Shown: one piece after another, positions 41,993 through 53,400 of the stretch
Layout of the letters: each line of letters opens with the position of its first letter
How positions within the stretch are numbered: position 1 is the first letter of the stretch
Assembly: GCA_950295325.1 (NCBI GenBank)
Contig: OX485805.1
Location: 17,533,501 to 17,597,500, forward strand
Direction of reading: 5' to 3'
From: Polytrichum commune
Lineage: Eukaryota > Streptophyta > Polytrichopsida > Polytrichales > Polytrichaceae
DNA: 64,000 nucleotides
Notes under the pieces: model-generated
Databases searched by the model: none
What the model was told of the DNA's origin: nothing
The model's input: the letters and a program-made list of their open reading frames with translations, nothing else
Position numbers and translations under genes: made by a program

Positions 41993-44900
41993 CTAAGGTC
42001 CCACATGCTTCATGATGCCACTTTCGAGGAGGTGCTTCACTTCATTGAAACTAAGACTCGGAGCATGGATGAAAGTGTCTTTGTATTGATCCAAGTTGCA
42101 GGTCACACGGAAGATGAAGTACAAGTGCTTGCAGTTCACCCAAGTGCACCGCTTCCCAAGTGCTCTTGCTGACATCTCCACGAAATCCGGGCAGGTGCAC
42201 GACGGGAAGGTGCTGATAGTGATACGGTACTCTTCAACCTTAGCCTTCTTTCGGGACTGGAAGAGAATGATGCACCCGATCCCTGGGTGAGGTATCATTG
42301 TGACGGAGGTGATTTGTCCGTCGACGTTGAGGGCTGACTCCCACTTGTTGCGTTGTTGGACGCATGGTCCGTTGTTACTGCGTCGGATCTTCTTTCCAAA
42401 CCTCAGCGTAGGGTATTGATCGGCTTGGGCCGGGGTAGGGAGTTCGGCCATGGATGAGGCAACATTGGAGGAGTCGCCGAAGAGTCTTCTGGGTGACACA
42501 TCTTGACGCTGCTGAAGTTGGAATCCCCCTTCTTCAAGGGCCAGAACCTCCTGGAGAGTGAGGTTTGTCCCAGTGAGGACAGGCCAGACGTCCGGGACAT
42601 CTGGACAGTGCTGCACCCACTTCCTCCTGGTGCCTTTGACACATCTTTCAATGTCATCGTTGCAGAAGAAGAATTGTGTCAAGAATTCCTTGTTCTTCTT
42701 GTAGTCGCGCATGTAGCCGGTGTACGTAGGAGCTGGAGTACTTTTACCATGCCGAACGATCTTCTGGGTGCACTTGGTCTTTGTGCAAGCTTGCATGGCG
42801 AAGCAGGCCTTGGCGGAAGTCTTGGGCAGTCTAGAAATGTGCCACTTGGAGACATCGCAGTGGGTCTCCTGAATGTTATTGACGTGGGTGACCCGTTGTG
42901 GAATCGATTTCTCGGGTGATTGTGCTAGGGGCAGGTCTGATGGTGTGGAGGAATCAATACGTGCCTTGGTTGACCTAGTGCTCACTCGTGGATGAGAGAA
43001 GCTAACCTTGTCGGGTCTATGTGAATCATGATCAGAACCAGGGGGCATATCAAGTTTGCGCTTGGTGGTGCCAAAGACCTCCTCTCCTTCGAGTTGGGGT
43101 TTGCGGGTGCACCAATGCTCTGCTCCAGGCATGTGCTCGAGTGTTGCAACAATTCTCTTGGCGTCACCGGATCGTTGTGCAGCACGAAGGCGGAGTTCTT
43201 CCTTTCCTGGGCCAGTATCAGAGCGATCACCCTTCAAGTAGGCGTATTAGTTCGTACATTGCATGAACGCCCTCACAAAATCATCGACGGTCGCAACATA
43301 CAGATCAGAGCCACGGTGTCCAGACTGCTGAAGCCATTTGTTATGGACTGTCTCGGAGAGGTTGCAAGATGGCATCTCTGCCAACTCAGAATCTGTGAAA
43401 TTCTGAGAGAAATCAAGAAAATGTAGTGAGAACGCTTTGTACAAAAACAGGCTAAAATCCTAAACTGACACCCACAAACAAAAAAACCCACAAAAACAAA
43501 ACAAAATCCAAAAAAAAAATTCAAACCAAAAAGCGAAACACACACTATGGGTGGGTACTCACTAGTTGCATGAAACCATCCCATTGACGGTAACGAAAGT
43601 GCCAGAATGCAAGCCATGTATCAAGGTCCTTGATTCCTTCCTCGGATGCAGCTCCAGAGGATAGCCACCAAGCCCGGATGGCAAGATAACGGGACTCGGA
43701 CTGCTCGGGAGTCTTGGCATCCTTGTACTGCTTGCATAACAACTTGTGTTGCTGTTGGAGGTCGGGCTTGATGTGGGTGGCGGTGTGGCGCTCCATAGAC
43801 ACTGTCCAATGCAATAGACATGTCCTCTCCCGAGACTTCAAAGTGTTAGATTATAACTTGAAATGAGGCCAACTAGATATATATAAAGTGAGCACCTTTA
43901 ATTGAACCTTGAAGCCGGGGCTTCAGGGTGTGACCCTCTAGACCTCAAAAGGAAGGTTTCGGTCCCGAAACCCATATATTGGACACCCACATAAAGTGAG
44001 AACCTGATATCTAAGCCTATAGGCCACTTTCAAAGACTTAGATTCTAACCTGAAATGAGGCCAACTAAAACAACATAAAGTGAGCACCCGAATTCTCATA
44101 TTAGAGCCTAGGCTTCAAAGTGTTAGATTCTAACTTGAAATAAGGCCAACTAGACTTATATAAAGTGAGCACCTGAAATCTCAAACAAGAGCCGAGGCTT
44201 CAAAGTGTTAGATTCTAACCTGAAATGAGGCCAACCACACATATATAAAGTGAGCACCCGAAATCTCAAAGTAAAGCCGAGGCTTCAAAGTGTTAGATTC
44301 TAACCTGAAATGAGGCTACTTAGGGACCTCCTAATAATGGTTCGGTCCCGAACCCCATATATTGGACATCCACAAAATGTGAGAACCTGAAATCTTAACC
44401 TATAGTCCACCATCAAAGTTCACATATTTCACAAAATCATTAGGACTATTCCGTGACGCACCTGAAATATGAAATTTGTAAACACATGTAATGGTAACGA
44501 ATACCAAGTCTTCTGAGACTTCTTGCACTTTTTGAGGTCGGTTGGACTCAAAATATCATTGAATTGTTCAATTGACATAAGACCATACTTCTGAACCCTG
44601 AAGAGGGTATGGACAATGTTGGTCTTCACATGAGAGTCCTCTGTATGTCTAAATACAAAAATCAAATGGAAGATATTAGATTATCGTAGTAAGAAAGAAA
44701 GTGAAATCATATTGAATTTTCAATGAAAGATTATATATCAAAAGATAATTAACATACTTGTTTATGTTGTGCATGACTTGCATAACAAGTCCATTTTTCC
44801 CCTTTGTGTCAATGAGAATTGAATCCACCAAATAATGCCAATCCTCATCAGTTCGGTGAAGTCTGTCAATGTGATTTAACCAAGCTTGACGCCTATGGTT

Positions 44901-45401
44901 GCCGTCGCACACAAAAAACATCAAATTTGTGAATGGAGCCAACGCTGGATCCGAGAGGAGAAATGAGTTGAAAATGGCGTTTTTGGTATCCCAAATAGGA
45001 CCCCAAGAAGCTTTATCAGTTCCCGTCACTTCATGGGTCTTTCCGTCTTCATTGGTGGTTGTAACATAAAAGACCGAAGCGCCTTCCCTGTATCCGTGCA
45101 CAAATTCTTGCTCGAGCTTAACAAGATCGGATGCCAGAGTTGGCCGTACCATTGGCATTGCCATCAATCTGCACAACGGAATATTAAATCGCAAGGAACT
45201 GTTTGGTTGAAATCTCAAGCTTGTGATCGTGGCCACAGAGTTAACTTTCTGCCTGGTCCGAATCTCATCCTCATTACCTAGAAAGTGAACATCATCTCCA
45301 AGAGACTCTTCTTCTATCTCATGCTCGTCCTCTAGTATATCCATATTTGGAAGCTTTCCCTCCGATACTTGTGTCGAAGGTGGCGAAGATATAGCATGCA
45401 T
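41993..45401 (-). pseudogene. DGNHRR-motif protein with C-terminal SWIM zinc finger
   Basis: Exons 45401-44758, 44648-44462, 43835-43563 and 43402-41993 join in phase to 838 codons. The N-terminal part is acidic. Residues 163-173 (FFVCDGNHRRQ) match the DG-x-HRR signature of ParB/DGQHR-type domains better than the 2.8-kb gene does. The C-terminus has a SWIM zinc finger: CTC, then NCKH (around 42,130-42,190), the CxCx(n)CxH pattern known from Mutator-type transposases and other DNA-binding proteins. An in-frame TAA at 43247-43249 breaks the last exon, with no intron able to remove it, so this copy is probably dead or makes a truncated product. The intron 43,836-44,461 is filled with the 85-bp repeat that also forms the upstream array. 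The start is uncertain: an AG directly precedes the ATG, so an earlier exon is possible. Confidence 0.55.
43860..44400. repeat. 85-bp repeat units inside an intron
   Basis: These are the same family as the large array upstream (AACCTGAAATGAGGCCAACT ... TATATAAAGTGAGCAC blocks), here within the intron of the SWIM gene. A perfect GGTTTCGGTCCCGAAACC (43955-43972) and GGTTCGGTCCCGAACC (near 44340) are included. Confidence 0.9.
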
Positions 45402-45439
45402 CTACCAAAGAGTCAACACATTGTAGGTCAAAGTAAGTA

Positions 45440-48400
45440 TCATTTGACCCAAATTGATAATGTTGTTTTGTAATTAACCTCTAACCATTAGAGCCATATA
45501 ATGTGAGAACCTGAAATCTTAGCCTATAGCCCATCTTCAAGTACTAGATTCTAACCTGAAATGAGGCCAACTACACATATATAAAGTGAGCACTTGAAAT
45601 CTCAAAGTAGAGCCGAGGATTCAAAGTGTTAGTTTCTAAGTTGAAATGAGGCCACCTAGGGACCTCCAAAGGAAGGTTTCGGTCCCAAACCCCATATATT
45701 GGACAGCCACATAATATGAGAACTTGAAATCTAAGCCTAGAGCCCAATTCGAATTCTCCATTTTCTAACTTGAAATGAGGCCAACTACACACATATAAAG
45801 TGAGCACGTGAAATCTCAAAGTAGAGCCGAGGCTTGAAAGTGTTAGTTTCTAAGTTGAAATGAGGCCACCTAGGGACCTCCAAAGGAAGGTTTCGGTCCC
45901 AAACCCCATATATTGGAGAACCACATAATCTGAGAACCTGAAATCTAAGCCTAGAGCCCACCTTCAAATTCTACATTCTAACTTGAAATGAGGCCAACTA
46001 CACACATATAAAGTGAGCATTTGAAATCTCAAAGTAGAGCCGAGGCTTGAAAGTGTTAGTTTCTAAGTTGAAATGAGGACACCTAGGGACCTCCAAATGA
46101 AGGTTTCGGTCCCGAACCCTATATATTGGACAGCCACATAATATGAGAACCTGAAATCTAAGCCTAGAGCCCACCTTCAAATTCTACATTCTAACTTGAA
46201 ATGAGGCCAACTACACACATATAAAGTGAGCATTTGAAATCTCAAAGTAGAGCCGAGGCTTGAAAGTGTTAGTTTCTAAGTTGAAATGAGGACACCTAGG
46301 GACCTCCAAATGAAGGTTTCGGTCCCGAACCCCATATATTGGACAGCCACATAATATGAGAACCTGAAATCTAAGCCTAGAGCCCACCTTCAAATTCTAC
46401 ATTCTAACTTGAAATGAGGCCAACTACACACATGTAAAGTGAGCATTTGAAATCTCAAAGTAGAGCCGAGGCTTGAAAGTGTTAGTTTCTAAGTTGAAAT
46501 GAGGCCACCTAGGGACCTCCCAAGGAAGGTTTCGGTCCCGAACCCCATATATTGAACAGCCACATAATCTGAGAACCTGAAATTTAAGCCTAGAGCCCAG
46601 CTTCAAATACTACATTCTAACTTGAAATGAGGCCAACTACACATATATAAAGTGAGCACGTGAAATCTCAAAGTAGAGCCGAGGCTTGAAAGTGTTAGTT
46701 TCTAACTTGAAATGAGGCCATTTAGGAACCTCCAAAAAAGGTTTCGGTCCCGAACCCCATATATTGGACAGCCACATAATCTGAGAACCTGAAATCTAAG
46801 CCTAGAGCCCACCTTCAAATTCTACATTCTAACTTGAAATGAGGCCAACTATACACATATAAAGTGAGCACTTGAAATCTCAAAGTAGAGCCGAGGCTTG
46901 AAAGTGTTAGTTTCTAAGTTGAAATGAGGCCACCTAGGGACCTCCAAAAAAAGGTTTCGGTCCCGAACCCCATATATTGGACAGCCTAGGGACCGCCAAA
47001 TGAAGGTTTCGGTCCCGAACCCCATATATTGGACAACCTAGGGACCTCCAAATGAAGGTTTCGGTCCCGAACCCCATATATTGGACAGCCTAGGGACCTC
47101 CCGATGAAGGTTTCGGTCCCGAACCCCATATATTGGACAGCCTAGGGACCTCCCGATGAAGGTTTCGGTCCCGAACCCCATATATTGGACAGCCACATAA
47201 TATGAGAACCTGAAATCTAAGCCTAGAGCCCACCTTCAAATTCTACATTCTAACTTGAAATGAGGCCAACTACACACATATAAAGTGAGCATTTGAAATC
47301 TCAAAGTAGAGCCGAGGCCTGAAAGTGTTAGTTTCTAAGTTCAAATGAGGCCACCCAGGGACCTCCAAAGGAAGGTTTCGGTCCCGAACCCCATATATTG
47401 GACAACCACATAATATGAGAACCTGAAATCTAAGCCTAGAGCCCATCCTCAAATTCTACATTCTAACTTGAAATGAGGCCAACTACACATATATAAAGTG
47501 AGCACCCGAAATATCAAACTAGAGCCGAGGCTTGAAAGCTTTAGATTATAACCTGAAATGAGGCCAACTAGACTTATATAAAGTGAGCACTTGAAATCTG
47601 AACCTAGAGCCGAGGCTTCAAAGCTTAAGACTCTAACATGAAATGAGGTCAACTAGACTTATATAAAGTGAGCACCTGTAATTTGAACCTTGAAGCCGAG
47701 ATCTCAGGGTGTGACCCTCTAGACCTCAAAAGGAAGGTTTTGGTCCCGAAACCCTTATATTGGACATCCACATAAAGTGATAACCTGAAATCTAAGCCTA
47801 TAGGCCACTTTCAAAGAGTTAGATTCTAACCTGAAATGAGGCCAACTAAAACAACATAGAGTGAGAACCTGAAATCTTAGCCTATAGCCCACCTTCAAAT
47901 TCAAGATTTTAACCTGAAATGAGGCCAACAAGACATATATAAAGTGAGCACCCGAAATCTCAAAGTGGAGCCGAGGCTTCAAAGTGTTAGTTTCTAAGTT
48001 GAAATGAGGCCACCCAGGGACCTCCAAAGGAAGGTTTCGGTCCCGAACCCCTTATATTGGACAACCACATAATATGAGAACCTGAAATCTAAACCTAGAG
48101 CCCACCTTCAAATTCTACATTCTAACTTGAAATGAGGCCAACTACACATATATAATGTGAGCACTTGAAATCTCAAAGTAAAGCCGAGGCTTGAAAGTGT
48201 TAGTTTCTAAGTTGAAATGAGGCCATTTAGGGACCTCCAAAAAAGGTTTCGGTACCGAACCCCATATATTGGACAGCCACATAATGTGAGAACCTAAAAT
48301 CTGAGCCTATAGCCCTCCTTCAAAGTGTTAGATTCCAACCTCAAATGAGGCCAACTAGACATATATAAAGTGAGCACCCGAAATCTCAAAGTAGAGCCGT

Positions 48401-49290
48401 GGCTTCAAAGTCTTAGATTCTAACCTGAAATGAGGCCAACTAGACTTATATAAAGTGAGCACCTGTAATTTGAACCTTGAAGCCGAGATCTCAGGGTGTG
48501 ACCCTCTAGACCTCAAAATGAAGGTTTCGGTCCCGAAACCCATATATTGAACATCCACATAAAGTGATAACCTGATGTCTAAGCCTATATGCCACTTTCA
48601 AAAACTTAGATTCTAACCCGAAATGAGGCCAACTAAGACAACATAGAGTGATCACCTAAAATCTGAACCTAGAGACGAGGCCTCTAATTGTAAGATTCCA
48701 ACCTGAAATGAGGCCAACTAGACAAATATAAAGTGAGCACCGGAAATCTCAACCTAGAGCCGAGGTTTTGAATTGTTTGATTCTAACCTGAAATGTGGCC
48801 AACTAGACATATATAAAATGAGCACTTGAAATCTGAACCTAGAGCCGAGGCTTCAAATTGGTTGATTTTGACCTGAAATGTGGCCAACTAGACTTATATA
48901 AAGTGAGCACCCGATATATGAACTTAGAGCAGAGGCTTCAAATTGTTAGATTCTAACCTGAAATGAGGCCAACTAGACATATATAAAGTTAGCACCCGAA
49001 ATCTCAACCTAGAGCCGAGGTTTTGAATTGTTTGATTCTAACCTGAAATGTGGCCAACTAGACATATATAAAATGAGCACTTGAAATCTGAACCTAGAGC
49101 CGAATCTTCAAATTGGTTGATTCTGACCTGAAATGTGGCCAACTAGACTTATATAAAGTGAGCACCCGATATATGAACTTAGAGCTAGCAGAGGCTTCAA
49201 ATTGTTAGATTATAACTTGAAATGAGGCCAACTACATATATATAAAGTGAGCTCCTGTAATTTGAACCTTGAAGCCGAGGCTTCAAAATG
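45440..49290. repeat. Large tandem array (85-bp units, 213-bp higher order)
   Basis: The basic unit of about 85 bp (starts at 48955, 49040, 49125) repeats GAAATGAGGCCAACTA, TATATAAAGTGAGCAC and AGAGCCGAGGCTTC. Between about 45,570 and 46,640 a 213-bp higher-order unit is seen (equivalent positions 45785, 45998, 46211, 46424, exactly 213 apart) and includes a GGTTTCGGTCCCGAAC module. Because 213 is divisible by three, 60-codon frames stay open on the minus strand. I treat these as non-coding. The array ends abruptly at the CACTA terminus. Confidence 0.95.
46985..47192. repeat. 52-bp local tandem expansion
   Basis: Within the large array, the module CCTAGGGACCTCC ... TTTCGGTCCCGAACCCC ... TATTGGACAG alone is repeated with starts at 46985, 47037, 47089 and 47141, exactly 52 bp apart. 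The copies are nearly identical, so the amplification is recent. Confidence 0.9.
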
Positions 49291-49303
49291 CACTACTACA
49301 AAA
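49291..49303 (+). repeat. CACTA terminal inverted repeat, left
   Basis: CACTACTACAAAA, directly adjoining array sequence CTTCAAAATG. The inverted partner must lie beyond the window. Confidence 0.65.
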
Positions 49304-50455
49304 CACGTCTTTTACAACTGGGTTTTTTAACTCTTACGAGTGAAAAAATCCAGACTTTACTAACGTGGAAAACGACCAGTCGCTCCGGACAAGCAGTAAA
49401 GGAATATCGGACAGGATGTTCCCAATGGATACGTTCCCAATGGCAGTGAAGTTGGACTAGCTCCGCGTGCTTTACTTCATAGAGTCATGTCCTATTTCAC
49501 TATGTTTTGGCAATATAAGTAAGATACGACACACGTCAATATAACTCATCGAAGAGATATAATGTCACTGCCACTAGTCATGGTCGGGTTTTTTTACTTC
49601 ACTACACAGAGTAATACAAAGTAAAATACGTATACATACATTCCAAATTACTAGTGAACCATAACAACGTGGTTGAAACAAATATGTAACCACGTGGCTA
49701 AGATTAATTGAATTAATTTTCACACATTACTTATTCCAGTAATCGCGGACAACCAAGTGGGTAGTGAATAACGTTGCGTAGTTAGCATCTTTGACTTTTA
49801 GTAGTAAATACATACAACAACTGCATAATTTCTTACTCCACGTCGTCATGTGAACTTCACTGGCTGGAGTGATGTTTACCTCAAGCAATGGTCTATGGCC
49901 TACGTTGTTAGGTCATGTGGTTCATGGATGTCTTTTTTGTGTATTACTACCAGTGAAGTATTCATGTCCTTGCCAAGTGTCTGTGTAATTGTACGTAGTA
50001 AGTGTCTGTGACTACCAAGAGTGAATACATATTTAGATGGCATATATTTGTTACTTAAAGTCGTGATATCTATATTACTATGTAACGTAATGTAGACAAC
50101 AAACTCTAGTATTTTGTGTTCGTTGTGAGGTTATGTGGTTTTCACATGTCTTTAATGTATATTACTGGTACTACAGTGAATATCAAATGCGCTAAGTGCC
50201 GTGATTAGGATGCAACTGTGCGCATTTACAGCAACTAGTAACATGGGGCTAACTCAACATAGTCATAAATTTGTGACATGTACCAAATGTTGTCATTGCC
50301 AAATGTAGCCATTACCAAATGTAGCCATTGCTAAAAACCAAATCATATTTATCCAATATTGTGTCATGAATGTTTCACAATTTGGTTCTAACAATATTAA
50401 ACACTGAACTCCAAATGTCTGCAAATCAACCTAGGTCTACAAATCCACTCCACAC
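49304..50455. other. Subterminal region of the CACTA element
   Basis: No gene. It is rich in AGTAA/TTACT words. AGACTTTACTA (49352-49362) is the same motif repeated at 51.25-51.46 kb. A 27-bp sequence at 49717-49743 (TTTTCACACATTACTTATTC...) recurs exactly at 54248-54274 within the TnpA-like gene. Confidence 0.5.
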
Positions 50456-53400
50456 TCACGTAGCCGCACATGGCTTTACACATTCGCTTGACCAAAGAAT
50501 GTAATGGCCCTTCGCTTTGCCAATAGTAGTCACTGGAGGGTCGTCTCCACTGAGAGGTTCAAGCAAAGGATAGTCGTCTTCAAGTGACTCCGTGATGGCC
50601 AATGATACATAGCCATTGCCAATCACCTTCCCGTGCAACATCCCACCTGCTATATGCTGAATAACACCCTTCCCAACGAACTTCGCCTTCGACTCCTCCA
50701 AATCATACCCACACAAGTAAACCTCGTCCCCCTTAGTCTGCACAAATGCCACGATTATTTCAGCCAAATTAAATAAACAAATTGCTTCTTAAATCCATAA
50801 TGTAGTAGAAACTTAAATTAATGTGCTTACTTGCACTTAGCTACTAGTCTTAAGTAGTTGGACCGAATGCTCACCAAATCATGAATAGGGTGGGTCTTCT
50901 TTGGAGCCTTCGTGCCAAGGGGAGGTTTGTCTCCCCTACGCTTATCCGCCATTTCTTTCTCTCCTTCTTTGTTCGTTTTCTTCGAGCCCTTTTTTAATGG
51001 GCTGCCCTTGGATTTCTCTGCAATGTGCAATATGGTCCGGGAGAGTGGAGAGTTAGACAAATGAACCCGTTGAGTTTCAGTAATGTCCGGGTAAAGTTCA
51101 CAATTGCATTACATTCACAGATCGTTCAATGGAAAATGAGTTCACATGAATTGGCTTTCATCTGACTTATGGTAGTAAGCCTCATTGAGTGCTGGTAGTA
51201 AATAGAGACAGTTAAAATGAGCATTATCTCATACTGGATACATTTAGACTTTACTAGCTATAGTTATGTAAGGGTTCTCTAGTTCCAGTTAGACTTTACT
51301 AGTTGCAGCAAGACTTTACTAGTTGCAGCTAGACTTTACTAGTTGCAGTTAGACTTTACTAGCTGCAGGTGTTAGACTTTACTAGGTGCAGTTGTTAGAC
51401 TTTACTAGGTGCAGTTAGGCTTTACTCACTGCAGTTGTTAGACTTTACTAGCTGCATAAACATAGATCACAATAAAAATGCTACCTTTAGGTAACAGTGC
51501 ACCGGCCTCCAGCGTCAGTTTCTGTCCTTCGCTGAGTCGAATACGCTTCGTCCTGGGTCCCCTCTCCCGTTTTCCACCGTCATTTGTTGTTGGCTGGACA
51601 ACGGACTGAACGCCCCCACTGGAAATCTCCGGTGCCTTCAACCAGAAACAAACAACTAGCACATTAAAGCCCAACATTAAGCTAGAGAAAACTAAACTAT
51701 TACACATGAGGTTTCCGAAATTTGACAATGATGGATTTGCGTAATATGAACATATTTTCTAGATGCCAAAGCTTTCCAACCGAACCAATTCAAACCTCAT
51801 ACATGTTCAACCTCTTCATGCGTGGAGGAGGCTTTCTGCGAGCCGCAGGGGATCTCTAGGCTTAGTGAGGTGACCTTCTCCCCTGCACTGCCAAAGTCCA
51901 AGGCCTTGCTTAGTGGCTCCTTCGACTGAGAGCGTGCGGGAGGTGATACACTCCTACGTGAGTCTGATCTCCCTTTGTGATCACTTAAAGGTTTCTCTCC
52001 AACCGAGGGAGCGCTGGCCATTACTGGAACTGTGATGCCAAGCTTGGCCATCACCAATTCAATTGAGCTCTGCATTGCATTAAATTTGTTTTCTAGGGCA
52101 TTAAATTTAAGGTCTACTTCTGCCCTCCTCTCATCCATTCCCTCATCCCTCGTGCGACTTACGTGCGGCGATATTCCAAACCCGCACTCATACTGGGCGT
52201 CACTGACTCCCCCCCTCGACATACTGGAACTCATTGGTCGGCCGCCTCTGGACTTGGAGGTATTCTTGTTCGAGACAAGTTCAACCTCAACCTCGTCCTG
52301 CCGAGGATCCCTGTTTAGTTCGGATGCCTGCAAGAACATTCATGAAATACTCACAGGCAGATAAATTGAACACCTACCTTTGCTCTACCCGCTGATGGTT
52401 AACTGTACAAAGTAACATCCGGAGCCAAATTGTCAGGTCTACTGTGTATAGTTATAGGTGCAAAGTAACATATAACTTCGCATAGTTGCAAATACATGGC
52501 AACATACAACTTCGCATAGTAACATAAAACTTCGCATAGTAACATACAACTTCACATAGTAACATACAACTTCACATAGTTAAAGGTTCATAGTAACCTA
52601 CAACTTAACATAAACTTTGAGCTCCACATTTGTTTTCAACTATGCTTGCATCTGGAGGTCACATTTATGTCTAGCACTTATCATCACGGTAAACAATAGG
52701 GTGGTAACAACACTAATTATAATCAAGGGTACTTAAATATAACAATCAATTGCAATAATAACTCAAGACCGCTTACCAGCCGGGCTCGGACCTCCCCTTC
52801 GGAGCGTCCAAATGTAGAGACCTTCTTCACGCACTTCCTCGCCTCCCGCATCACATTCGCTTGCTCGATTTTGCGAGGATCGCGTGTCAGCTCAACCATG
52901 TGGAGCCAGTGGTCTAATCGAATAGACTCAGGTCTGCTTAAACCTTTTGATATGCGCATCTTCATCTGCGCTCTCTTATTTTTCAGCTGCTGACCTAGGT
53001 TAGATTTGAAAACTTCATACCTCAACATTCTTGTTTCTCCTCTAGAGCCGCGATACTCCCAATTCTCCTTCATCCGCGTGAATATGTTGTCCAAAGCCAT
53101 TTCGGACTGATCGTTTACGTTGTCCACGCTCCAGTCCAGATCGCTGGAATAGCCTCTCAGCGTGTTCAGCCACTGCGGCCTATACACACCGCTGGGATTG
53201 CCTACAAAAAACAATACAAATAAGTCACAAACCTCCTTCAAATAATAACAATAGTCATATGTTAAGGGCATACATGCAATATTGTCACAGGTTGTAGAAG
53301 GCACTAACTCTACGTAGTAATCAACTACGACTGCTAAGAGTGAATACATATAGTAATGGGTTATATCTCTTACTTCTAGAAGTGATGAATACTTTACTAT

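Noticed and set aside
45571..48558. Series of 60-90 residue minus-strand proteins
   Set aside because: They are translations of the tandem repeat, with no independent coding evidence.
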